A stretch of DNA of 5,915 nt from Defluviicoccus vanus (GTDB lineage: Bacteria; Pseudomonadota; Alphaproteobacteria; Rhodospirillales; Defluviicoccaceae). The position numbers and the translations under genes are program-made. The notes below the pieces were generated by a model. That model saw only the letters and a program-made list of their open reading frames with translations, ran no database searches and was not told the origin of the DNA. Shown here piece after piece: positions 1-5,915 of the stretch (position 1 is its first letter; each line of letters opens with the position of its first letter). The stretch covers positions 716,178-722,092 of the forward strand of contig NZ_CP053923.1 of NCBI RefSeq assembly GCF_014672695.1, given 5' to 3'.

Positions 1-870
1 GCCGCCATCTACCTGCTGAACGGCCTGATCAGCGGCTGTGAAGCAGATCTGACGGCTCACGAGCTGCAACCAGTGCTCAATTCGCTGGCCGAGATCGACG
101 CCTGGACCGCGCATGCAAGACGATTGGACCGGCCGCTGCCGGCGGCAATCCAAGTGGATACCGGCATGTCACGCCTGGGTCTGCCGCCCGAGGAACTGGC
201 GATCGTCGCCACCGACCGGCAGCGGCTGCAGGGTATCCAGCTAACCGCCATCGTCAGTCACCTTGCCTGTGCCGAGGCACCGTCGCATCACCTCAACGCG
301 CTGCAGCTTAGCCGCTTCCGCGACGCGTTAACGCGGTTGCCGCCGGCCCGGCCGTCCCTCGCCAACTCATCGGGCATTTTGCTCGGCACCGACTACCACG
401 GCCGCTTGGTCCGCCCCGGGATCGCCCTCTATGGCGGCGCTCCCCGCCCCGAGGAGGCGAACCCGATGCAGCCGGTGCTTCGCCTGGAGGGACGCGTGCT
501 CCAGGTGCGTACGATTGACGCGGCAACGACCGTTGGTTACGGTGCCACCCACCAAAGTGCCAGAAGGGAACGCATCGCGACTGTTGCCGTTGGTTATGCT
601 GACGGGTATCTCCGGTCGTTGAGCAGTCGCGGGACCGGCTATATCGGCGACAGGCCGGTACCTTTGGTCGGGCGAGTTTCGATGGACCTCATCACATTCG
701 ACGTCAGCGGGTTGCCGGAGGCCGACGTGCGACCAGGAACACCTATCGAGCTCATCGGTCCACACCACTCGGTGGACGCCGTCGCCAGTGACGCCGGCAC
801 CATTGCTTATGAAATTCTCACCTCGTTAGGCTCGCGTTACCGCCGGGTCTACACCCGGAGCGGTGCCTAA
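1..870 (+). CDS. alr: Alanine racemase, 5'-truncated by the window edge
   Basis: Pyridoxal-phosphate enzyme that interconverts L- and D-alanine in the cytoplasm, supplying D-Ala for peptidoglycan. The frame is open from base 1, giving 289 residues. Family members have roughly 360-390, so about 80-95 N-terminal residues are missing, including the PLP-binding lysine. What remains matches the family throughout. DTGMSRLG lies at fragment residues 53-60, its Arg (codon 172-174) corresponding to Arg136 of the Geobacillus enzyme. RPGIALYG begins at residue 138 (Arg codon 412-414, the PLP pyridine-nitrogen contact, Arg219). VGYG carries the catalytic Tyr at residue 180 (codon 538-540, Tyr265 equivalent). 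GYADG has Tyr199 (Tyr284 equivalent), and GRVSMD holds the substrate-site Met228. The C terminus SRYRRVY is typical. All catalytic residues visible in this part are intact, so the gene looks functional. Whether it is the biosynthetic (alr) or catabolic (dadX) type cannot be told from sequence alone; the housekeeping context favours alr. A GTG at 73-75 is internal and not the start. Confidence 0.96.
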   Translation, partial: AAIYLLNGLISGCEADLTAHELQPVLNSLAEIDAWTAHARRLDRPLPAAIQVDTGMSRLGLPPEELAIVATDRQRLQGIQLTAIVSHLACAEAPSHHLNALQLSRFRDALTRLPPARPSLANSSGILLGTDYHGRLVRPGIALYGGAPRPEEANPMQPVLRLEGRVLQVRTIDAATTVGYGATHQSARRERIATVAVGYADGYLRSLSSRGTGYIGDRPVPLVGRVSMDLITFDVSGLPEADVRPGTPIELIGPHHSVDAVASDAGTIAYEILTSLGSRYRRVYTRSGA

Positions 871-876
871 TCGACG

Positions 877-1650
877 ATGGGTGCTTTGCAGGCACTTGGC
901 CGGTTCACTCTCGGCTTCATCGGTCGCACCGGCCGCTTGGTCCTGTTCGCTGGATCAGGCGTCGCCCATTGCGTCCGTCCACCCTTCTACTGGCGTAATA
1001 TCGTCCGCCAGTTGATCGAGATCGGTTACTTCTCGCTGCCGGTGGTTGGGCTCACCGCCATCTTCACCGGCATGGTCCTGGCGCTACAAAGCTACACCGG
1101 CTTTGCCCGCTTCTCCGCCGAAGGCGCCGTTGCCAAGGTGGTGGCGATTTCGATCACCCGCGAGCTGGGGCCGGTGTTGGCAGGATTGATGGTCGCCGGC
1201 CGCATCGGTGCGGCGATGGCCGCCGAAATCGGCACGATGCGGGTCACCGAGCAGATCGACGCGCTGACCACGCTGTCAACCAATCCGAAAAAGTATCTAG
1301 TCGCGCCGCGGCTGATCGCCGGCATCATCGTGCTGCCACTGCTGGTACTGGTGGCCAACGTCATCGGCATCTTCGGCGGTTATCTTGTCTCGGTGTTCAA
1401 GCTCGGCTTCAACCCTGCCACCTACCTGCAGAGCACAGTCGCTGCGTTGACCACAGAGGACGTGGTTTCGGGACTGGTGAAGGCAGCCGTGTTCGGCTTC
1501 CTCATTACCCTGATGGGCTGTTACCACGGCTACCATTCAAAGGGCGGGGCACAGGGCGTCGGCCGCGCCACCACCAACGCAGTGGTTTCGGCGTCGATCC
1601 TCATCCTCTGCTTCGACTATATCCTGACTGAGCTGTTCTTCGCCAAATGA
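877..1650 (+). CDS. mlaE: MlaE-family ABC transporter permease (phospholipid transport)
   Basis: Inner-membrane permease of the MlaE/YrbE (Ttg2B) family, which moves phospholipids between the inner membrane and a periplasmic MCE-protein partner. The 257-residue length is normal for the family. An N-terminal amphipathic segment (about 1-45) is followed by hydrophobic segments near 50-71, 147-171, 197-215 and 236-255. The family signature lies at residues 95-130: RELGPVLAGLMVAGRIGAAM followed by AAEIGTMRVTEQIDAL. This is the cytoplasmic coupling region that contacts the ATPase. The start ATG is 6 bases after the alr stop codon, in the same frame as alr, and no clear Shine-Dalgarno lies at usable distance (CGGAG at 856-860 is 16 bases away). 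Translation probably depends on coupling to alr. The matching ATPase follows directly. The MCE-domain subunit MlaD, and MlaB and MlaC, are not in this window. Assignment to the permease family is firm; the exact lipid substrate is inferred from the family. Confidence 0.93.
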   Translation: MGALQALGRFTLGFIGRTGRLVLFAGSGVAHCVRPPFYWRNIVRQLIEIGYFSLPVVGLTAIFTGMVLALQSYTGFARFSAEGAVAKVVAISITRELGPVLAGLMVAGRIGAAMAAEIGTMRVTEQIDALTTLSTNPKKYLVAPRLIAGIIVLPLLVLVANVIGIFGGYLVSVFKLGFNPATYLQSTVAALTTEDVVSGLVKAAVFGFLITLMGCYHGYHSKGGAQGVGRATTNAVVSASILILCFDYILTELFFAK

Positions 1651-1652
1651 CC

Positions 1653-1656
1653 GAGG
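1653..1656 (+). promoter_or_regulatory. Ribosome binding site of the mlaF-like gene
   Basis: GAGG sits 7 bases before the ATG at 1664, within the 13-base gap after the permease stop codon. Its spacing is good and supports this start. Confidence 0.6.
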
Positions 1657-1663
1657 TCTTCGC

Positions 1664-2443
1664 ATGACCCAGGCCGCCCCGCCGAAAATCCGTATCCGCG
1701 GCCTGAAGAAATCCTTCGGGACCAAGACGGTGCTGGCCGGCGTCGATCTAGACATTTACCCCGGCGAGTCGGTGGTGGTCATCGGCGGCTCCGGCACCGG
1801 CAAGTCAGTCCTGCTCAAATGCATCCTCGGCCTGCTTGAGGCAGATGGCGGCAGCATCGAGATCGACGGCGAGGAAGTGGTCGGGCTGCGCGGCCGGCGC
1901 CGCGAAGAGATCAACAGAAGCTGCGGCATGCTGTTCCAGGGGTCGGCGCTGTTCGACAGCCTCCCGGTGCTGGAAAACGTGGCCTTCGGGCTGCTGGCTC
2001 GCAAGGAGATCGACCGCAAGGAGGCAGATGCGACCGCGTTGCGGACGCTGGCGCAGGTGGGCCTTGATGCCTCGGTAGCCGGGCATTTCCCCAGCCAGTT
2101 ATCCGGCGGCATGCAAAAGCGCGTCGCCCTCGCCCGGGCACTCGCCACCAGCCCCAACATCATCTTCTTCGATGAGCCGACCACCGGCCTGGACCCAATC
2201 ATGGCCGATATCATCAACAACCTGATCGTCAAAACCACGCGCGACCTGGGGGCGACGGCGTTGTCGATCACCCACGACATGGCGAGCGCGCGCAAGATTG
2301 CCCATCGCATCGCCATGCTTTATCAGGGGCGCATCATTTGGGCTGGCGCCGTTGCCGAGATCGACGACGTGGACGATGCCCGGGTGAATCAGTTCATCCA
2401 CGGACGTGCCGAAGGACCGATCCAGATGACGGTCGAGGTTTGA
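1664..2443 (+). CDS. mlaF: MlaF-type ABC transporter ATP-binding protein
   Basis: Cytoplasmic ATPase expected to pair with the preceding permease and power phospholipid transport. It has 259 residues, a usual length. All nucleotide-binding motifs are intact and in order: Walker A GGSGTGKS at 41-48; Q-loop Gln92 in MLFQGSALFDSL; signature LSGGMQKR from 146; Walker B IIFFDEP with catalytic Glu171; D-loop GLDP from 175; switch His204 in SITHD. The FQGSALFDSL wording after the Q-loop and the SGGMQ signature are characteristic of the MlaF/Ttg2A branch rather than of amino-acid or metal importers. The gene lies 13 bases after the permease stop, with a good ribosome binding site. The C-terminal part after residue 205 keeps the usual pattern (MLYQGRIIWAG, then a segment ending in VNQFIHGRAEGPI), as in other MlaF proteins. 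The 40-base gap to radA shows no hairpin terminator. Confidence 0.94.
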   Translation: MTQAAPPKIRIRGLKKSFGTKTVLAGVDLDIYPGESVVVIGGSGTGKSVLLKCILGLLEADGGSIEIDGEEVVGLRGRRREEINRSCGMLFQGSALFDSLPVLENVAFGLLARKEIDRKEADATALRTLAQVGLDASVAGHFPSQLSGGMQKRVALARALATSPNIIFFDEPTTGLDPIMADIINNLIVKTTRDLGATALSITHDMASARKIAHRIAMLYQGRIIWAGAVAEIDDVDDARVNQFIHGRAEGPIQMTVEV

Positions 2444-2470
2444 CCGGGCTGGCGGAACGACATCGAGGCC

Positions 2471-2475
2471 GGTGA
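2471..2475 (+). promoter_or_regulatory. Ribosome binding site that decides the radA start
   Basis: GGTGA lies 8 bases before the ATG at 2484 and matches the 3' half of the consensus AAGGAGGTGA. The alternative GTG start at 2472 overlaps this motif. Its only purine-rich upstream run, GAGG at 2465-2468, leaves just 3 bases of spacing. The ATG is therefore preferred. Confidence 0.55.
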
Positions 2476-2483
2476 ACGTTGCC

Positions 2484-3884
2484 ATGGCGCGACCAACGAG
2501 TGTCTTCGTCTGCCAAGAGTGTGGCGCCGTCTACCCGAAGTGGAGTGGACGCTGCGACGCCTGCCTGGCCTGGAACACGCTGATCGAAGAGGCGGCGGCG
2601 GCCGATGGCCATCCGGGACGGGAGCGTGGCCACGCCCGGCGTCTGGCCTTTGTCCCCCTCGACGGCGAGGGCGGGCCGCTGGCGCGCCGGGGCACCGGCC
2701 TCGATGAACTCGATCGGGTCACCGGCGGTGGCCTTGTCCCCGGCTCGGCGATCCTGATCGGCGGCGACCCTGGCATCGGCAAATCGACGCTGCTGCTACA
2801 GGTGGCGGCGCGCTTGTCCGGATCCATGACGGCGGTCTACATCTCGGGCGAAGAGGCAATCGGCCAGCTGCGTTTGCGAGCGACACGCTTGGGCGTACGA
2901 ACCGCACCGGTACAATTGGCGGCGGCGACGGCGGTCAACGAGATAGCCGCCAGCCTCGATGTGGCCAAGGCCGCGGATGTGGTTGTCATCGATTCCATCC
3001 AGACCATGTTCATCGATGGTCTGGAGTCGGCGCCGGGTACCGTCGCCCAGGTGCGCGCCTCGGCGCAGGCGCTGATCCGCATTGCCAAACGCCGAGGGTT
3101 TGTGCTGCTACTGGTGGGTCACGTGACGAAGGAAGGAACGATTGCCGGGCCACGGGTGCTGGAGCATATGGTGGACGCTGTTCTCTATTTTGAAGGTGAA
3201 CGCGGTCATCAGTTCCGCATCCTGCGCGCGGTAAAGAACCGGTTCGGGCCTACCGACGAGATCGGCGTTTTCGAGATGACCGATGCCGGGTTGCAGGAGG
3301 TGCGCAACCCCTCGGCACTGTTTCTCGCCGAACGGGAGAGTCAGGTCCCGGGGAGTGCCGTCTTCGCCGGTATCGAGGGCACGCGGCCAGTGCTGGTGGA
3401 AATCCAGGCACTGATCGCCCCCTCACCGCTGGGAACACCCCGGCGGACGGTCGTCGGCTGGGACAGCGGCCGCCTCGCCATGCTGCTCGCGGTGCTGGAG
3501 GCGCGCTGTGGCATGAGTTTCGGCGCCGCCGATGTCTTCCTCAACGTCGCCGGCGGCTTTCGCGTTGCCGAACCGGCTGCCGATCTTGCCGTCGCTGCGG
3601 CAATCGTCTCTGCTGCCAGCGGCAACGCCCTGCCGCCCGATACGGTCGTCTTTGGTGAGGTGGGTCTCGCCGGCGAGGTGCGGGCCGTTGCCCGTGCCGA
3701 TGCCCGGCTAAAGGAAGCGGCAAAACTGGGGTTCACCCAGGCCATTCTGCCATCCCGGCGCGCGCCGGCTGACGGCACGCTAGACATGAGATTGCATCGG
3801 GTCGGCCTGCTGAGCGAATTGCTCACAACGCTCAAACCGCCGGCGCCCGAGGCTGTGCCCGCAAGGAAAGTTAGCCATGGGTAG
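2484..3884 (+). CDS. radA: DNA repair protein RadA (DnaB-type branch-migration ATPase)
   Basis: RadA (Sms) is a cytoplasmic hexameric ATPase that extends and processes RecA-made recombination intermediates. From the ATG at 2484 it has 466 residues, near the family norm. A zinc finger lies at 10-27: Cys10 and Cys13 (CQEC), Cys24 and Cys27 (CDAC). A RecA-like core follows, with Walker A GGDPGIGKST at 93-102, Glu123-Glu124 in ISGEEA, Walker B VVVIDS with Asp170, and the RadA-specific KNRFG motif at 251-255. The last 160 or so residues form the Lon-protease-like domain (about 300-460), recognisable from VEIQALIAPSPLGTPRR and GEVGLAGEVRAV. In RadA this domain serves as a structural/DNA-binding part, not a protease. 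A GTG at 2472 would add four residues, but the RadA N terminus usually begins MA(K/R) shortly before FVCQECG and the ribosome binding site fits the ATG. The last 8 bases overlap cvpA. No defects are seen. Confidence 0.96.
   Translation: MARPTSVFVCQECGAVYPKWSGRCDACLAWNTLIEEAAAADGHPGRERGHARRLAFVPLDGEGGPLARRGTGLDELDRVTGGGLVPGSAILIGGDPGIGKSTLLLQVAARLSGSMTAVYISGEEAIGQLRLRATRLGVRTAPVQLAAATAVNEIAASLDVAKAADVVVIDSIQTMFIDGLESAPGTVAQVRASAQALIRIAKRRGFVLLLVGHVTKEGTIAGPRVLEHMVDAVLYFEGERGHQFRILRAVKNRFGPTDEIGVFEMTDAGLQEVRNPSALFLAERESQVPGSAVFAGIEGTRPVLVEIQALIAPSPLGTPRRTVVGWDSGRLAMLLAVLEARCGMSFGAADVFLNVAGGFRVAEPAADLAVAAAIVSAASGNALPPDTVVFGEVGLAGEVRAVARADARLKEAAKLGFTQAILPSRRAPADGTLDMRLHRVGLLSELLTTLKPPAPEAVPARKVSHG
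3863..3867 (+). promoter_or_regulatory. Ribosome binding site of cvpA inside the radA 3' end
   Basis: AAGGA lies 9 bases before the cvpA ATG at 3877, within the last codons of radA. With the 8-base overlap of the two genes it indicates coupled translation. Confidence 0.6.
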
Positions 3885-4551
3885 CTTACCCTTTACCGTC
3901 CTCGATCTGGCCATCCTGGCAACCATCCTCATATCGGCGATCCTCGCCTTTGGTCGCGGCTTCGTCCACGAAACGCTGTCCATCGCCGCCTGGGTGGGTG
4001 CAGCGTTTGCCGTCATCTTCGGCTTGCCGCTGGCGCGCCCCTACGCGCGTGACTTCATTCAGCCGCCCTTGCTGGCGGATGTGGCGGCCGGCGCCGGCAT
4101 CTTCATCCTGGCGATGATCGCGCTCTCCATCGTCACCCGCGCCATTTCGTCCCGAGTGCACGGGTCGAGTCTGAACGCCATCGATCGATCGCTCGGCTTC
4201 GTCTTTGGCCTGCTACGCGGTGCGGTGCTCATCTGCCTCGCCTATATCCCGGTGCAGTGGCTGTTGACGCCGCAGGAGCAACCCGCGTGGCTGCACGACG
4301 CCCGCCTGCTCCCTCTGGTAGAAAAGGGATCCTCGTGGCTCACCGGACTCGTCGATCGCCAGGGTGGGAGTGCATCCGCCGCCGATGCGGCACGCGAGCA
4401 GAATCGAAAGATGCTTGAAACCGAACGCATTGTTCGTGACATGATGAGCCCTGACCCGAAGGCCCCGGCGGGCAATCCCGACCAAAGCCCAAAGGGGTAC
4501 GACGAGCGTGAACGCCGAGAGATCGAACGTCTGCTCGAGGGCAATCGTTAG
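3877..4551 (+). CDS. cvpA: CvpA family inner-membrane protein
   Basis: CvpA is a small polytopic inner-membrane protein first named for its need in colicin V production; its biochemical role remains unclear, with envelope-stress functions reported in enterobacteria. The 224 residues start with a family-typical N terminus (FTVLDLAILATILISAILAF). Hydrophobic segments lie near 7-25, 33-52, 65-90 and 106-126. The family hallmarks are GRGFVHE at 26-32 and the DRSLGFVFGLLRGAV segment at 103-117. Residues from about 130 onward are hydrophilic and charged, with Pro/Asp/Lys-rich and Glu/Arg-rich stretches. This tail is poorly conserved in the family and looks cytoplasmic. The ATG overlaps the radA stop region by 8 bases and has an AAGGA ribosome binding site. 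It is followed by purF, the same neighbour pair as in E. coli. The gene ends in TAG at 4549-4551. That stop codon is in the same frame as the conserved part of purF. Confidence 0.92.
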   Translation: MGSLPFTVLDLAILATILISAILAFGRGFVHETLSIAAWVGAAFAVIFGLPLARPYARDFIQPPLLADVAAGAGIFILAMIALSIVTRAISSRVHGSSLNAIDRSLGFVFGLLRGAVLICLAYIPVQWLLTPQEQPAWLHDARLLPLVEKGSSWLTGLVDRQGGSASAADAAREQNRKMLETERIVRDMMSPDPKAPAGNPDQSPKGYDERERREIERLLEGNR

Positions 4552-4555
4552 GGAG
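4551..4555 (+). promoter_or_regulatory. Ribosome binding site for purF
   Basis: GGGAG begins on the last base of the cvpA stop codon and lies 9 bases before the ATG at 4565, a normal spacing. It argues that the ATG at 4565 is the intended purF start, although that ATG is out of frame with the conserved protein. Confidence 0.6.
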
Positions 4556-4564
4556 TTGCAGACG

Positions 4565-5915
4565 ATGGAAAGCGGTCAACCGTCACGCCTTCGGACGGCG
4601 GTACAGGCGGCAGCCCCCTCGACGATCATTTCCACGACGAATGTGGCGTTTTTGGTATCTTTGGCCACCCCGACGCCGCGGCAACCACGGCGCTTGGTCT
4701 GCACGCTCTGCAGCATCGCGGCCAGGAAGCATGCGGCATCGTCAGCTACGACGGCGAGCATTTCCACGCCCACAAGGCACTCGGACTGGTAGGCGACAAC
4801 TTCGGCACCGGCGACATCATCGAACGGCTGACCGGCAGCGTCGCCGTCGGCCACGTCCGCTATGCCACCACCGGCGAAACAATCTTACGCAACGTCCAAC
4901 CGCTCTTCGCCGATTTCGAATTCGGCGGCATGACCATCGCCCACAACGGCAACCTGACCAATGCGCTGGCCGTCCGCCGCGATCTGGTGCGGCGCGGAGC
5001 CATCTTCCATTCGACCACCGACACCGAGACGATCATTCACTTGGTCGCCACCAGCCACTACTCCACGGTCATTGACCGGCTGATCGATGCCCTGAAACAG
5101 CTGGAAGGAACCTACTCGCTGGTGGCGATCACCCGGCGCAAGCTGATCGGCATGCGCGACCCGCACGGTGTCCGCCCTCTGGTGCTCGGCCGGCTCGATG
5201 GCGCCTACATTCTCTCCTCGGAAACCTGCGCGCTCGATATTATCGGCGCCGAGTTCATCCGCGACGTGGAGCCGGGCGAACTGATCATCATCGACGAGCA
5301 AGGCTTGCGATCAATCAAGCCCTTCGTCAAGGTGCCGAAGCGGTTCTGCATCTTCGAGTACATCTACTTCGCTCGGCCCGACTCGACGATCGAAGGCCGC
5401 AACGTCTACGACGTCCGGCGGCGGATCGGCGTCGAGCTGGCACGGGAAAGTCCAGTGGAAGCTGATCTGGTGGTGCCGGTTCCCGATTCGGGCGTGCCGG
5501 CGGCCATCGGCTTCGCCGACCAGTCGGGCATTCCCTTTGAGCTCGGGATCATCCGCAATCACTACATCGGTCGGACCTTCATCGAGCCGACGCAGCACAT
5601 TCGTCTGCTTGGTGTCCGCTTGAAGCACAACGCCAACGCCGCCCGCTTGAAGGGCAAGCGCGTCGTGCTGGTAGACGATTCCATCGTCCGCGGCACGACT
5701 TCGGTCAAGATTGTGCAGATGGTGCGCAACGCCGGCGCCAAGGAAGTCCACCTGCGTATCTCCAGTCCACCGACGACGCATTCGTGTTTCTACGGCATCG
5801 ACACGCCGGAGCGGGCGGAACTGCTCGCCGCAACCAAGAACCTGCAGGAAATGGTCCGCTATATCGGCGTCGACTCGCTCTCCTACATCTCCATCGACGG
5901 TCTCTATCGGGCTTT
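4565..5915 (+). CDS. purF: Amidophosphoribosyltransferase, [4Fe-4S] type; apparent 5' frame break, 3'-truncated
   Basis: PurF makes phosphoribosylamine from PRPP and glutamine, the first committed step of purine synthesis, in the cytoplasm. Numbering from the catalytic Cys (codon 4642-4644) as residue 1, the glutaminase domain shows CGVFGIFG, Arg26 in QHRGQE, Arg73 in HVRYATTG, Asn102-Gly103 in HNGNLTN and Asp127 in TTDTE. The phosphoribosyltransferase half shows PVPDSGVPAA, RNHYIGRTFIEPTQ and the PRPP loop VVLVDDSIVRGTT (Asp345-Asp346). Cys236 and Cys382 fall exactly at two iron-sulfur ligand positions of the Bacillus subtilis enzyme; the other two (437, 440) lie past the window edge. About 425 codons are seen, so some 60 are missing. 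The frame is open from Cys1 to the end, but upstream it has no ATG, GTG or TTG back to the cvpA stop codon. The well-placed ATG at 4565 is in another frame, so one base seems to be missing between 4568 and 4620. The coordinate start is that inferred ATG. The first in-frame ATG, at 4930, would discard Cys1. Confidence 0.9.
4568..4620 (+). other. Suspected single-base deletion zone in the purF leader
   Basis: The ATG frame (4565) and the conserved PurF frame (4621 onward) differ such that one added base, or two removed, anywhere here would join them. Two simple sites stand out: the AAA run at 4569-4571 (one more A gives MEKRSTV...) and the five-C run at 4614-4618 (one more C gives ...AAAPLDDHFHDECG). 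Third-position GC is slightly higher in the PurF frame across this stretch (13 of 18 codons against 11 of 18). That weakly favours a break near the ATG. The leader would become a propeptide of about 25-26 residues before Cys1. Confidence 0.65.

Noticed and set aside
1756..2316. 186-codon open frame on the minus strand opposite the mlaF-like gene
   Set aside because: It is an exact shadow of a well-conserved ABC ATPase, with a Ser/Arg/Pro-rich composition typical of antisense frames in GC-rich DNA. No domain is recognisable.
2444..2483. Possible terminator or promoter in the largest gap (mlaF to radA)
   Set aside because: No inverted repeat with a T run and no convincing -35/-10 pair. It holds only the radA ribosome binding site.
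3341..3835. 164-codon minus-strand open frame opposite radA
   Set aside because: Low-complexity Ala/Ser/Arg/Thr composition and full overlap with the conserved RadA C-terminal domain mark it as a shadow frame.
4087..4098. 12-base perfect palindrome GCCGGCGCCGGC
   Set aside because: It lies inside the third membrane segment of cvpA and encodes Ala/Gly residues. Such palindromes are common in GC-rich coding DNA, and there is no loop or T run to suggest a terminator.
4180..4191. Tetranucleotide run ATCGATCGATCG
   Set aside because: Three units only, within conserved CvpA codons for Ile-Asp-Arg-Ser. Not a repeat of note.
4508..4792. 94-codon plus-strand open frame spanning the cvpA end and purF start
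   Set aside because: Its body overlaps the conserved PurF frame and encodes nothing recognisable. Only its internal ATG at 4565 matters, as the likely purF start left out of frame.
4641..5075. 144-codon plus-strand open frame within purF
   Set aside because: An Arg/His-rich off-frame reading of the conserved glutaminase domain.
5311..5781. 156-codon minus-strand open frame opposite purF (and another at 4885-5301)
   Set aside because: Both mirror conserved PurF coding sequence and show no family features or ribosome binding site.

Overview
The window is 5.9 kb of GC-rich DNA, every gene on the + strand and tightly packed. It reads as one stretch of a housekeeping operon from a proteobacterium. 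The order alr, mlaE, mlaF, radA, cvpA, purF, a PurF of the iron-sulfur type, and the sequence style suggest an alphaproteobacterium, perhaps Rhodospirillales-like. That placement is inference from gene order and protein style, not a database match. There are no RNA genes, mobile elements, CRISPR arrays or signs of recent transfer.

Layout: (1) 1-870, the C-terminal three quarters of alanine racemase; its start and PLP lysine lie upstream of the window. (2) 877-1650, an MlaE-family lipid-transport permease, and 1664-2443, its MlaF-type ATPase. (3) 2484-3884, the DNA-repair ATPase RadA. (4) 3877-4551, the membrane protein CvpA, overlapping radA by 8 bases. (5) From about 4565 to the window end, purF, which runs off the edge about 60 residues short of a complete protein. 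Gaps are 6, 13, 40, -8 and 13 bases, so no stretch over 300 bases lacks a gene. I see no terminator or convincing promoter inside the run.

The genes serve different tasks: D-alanine supply for peptidoglycan, phospholipid transport between the envelope membranes, recombination intermediate processing, an envelope membrane protein, and the first committed step of purine synthesis. They look co-transcribed rather than functionally linked, apart from the MlaE-MlaF pair, which should form one transporter, and the cvpA-purF pair, which is also adjacent in enterobacteria.

The main anomaly is the 5' end of purF. A good ribosome binding site and ATG (4565) are present, but that ATG is one frame away from the conserved PurF reading frame. 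The true frame has no ATG, GTG or TTG between the cvpA stop codon and the catalytic Cys1 codon (4642). Either one base is missing between 4568 and 4620 (sequence error or real mutation) or initiation or decoding is unusual. Otherwise the region is conventional, and I did not find evidence of an undescribed multi-gene system.
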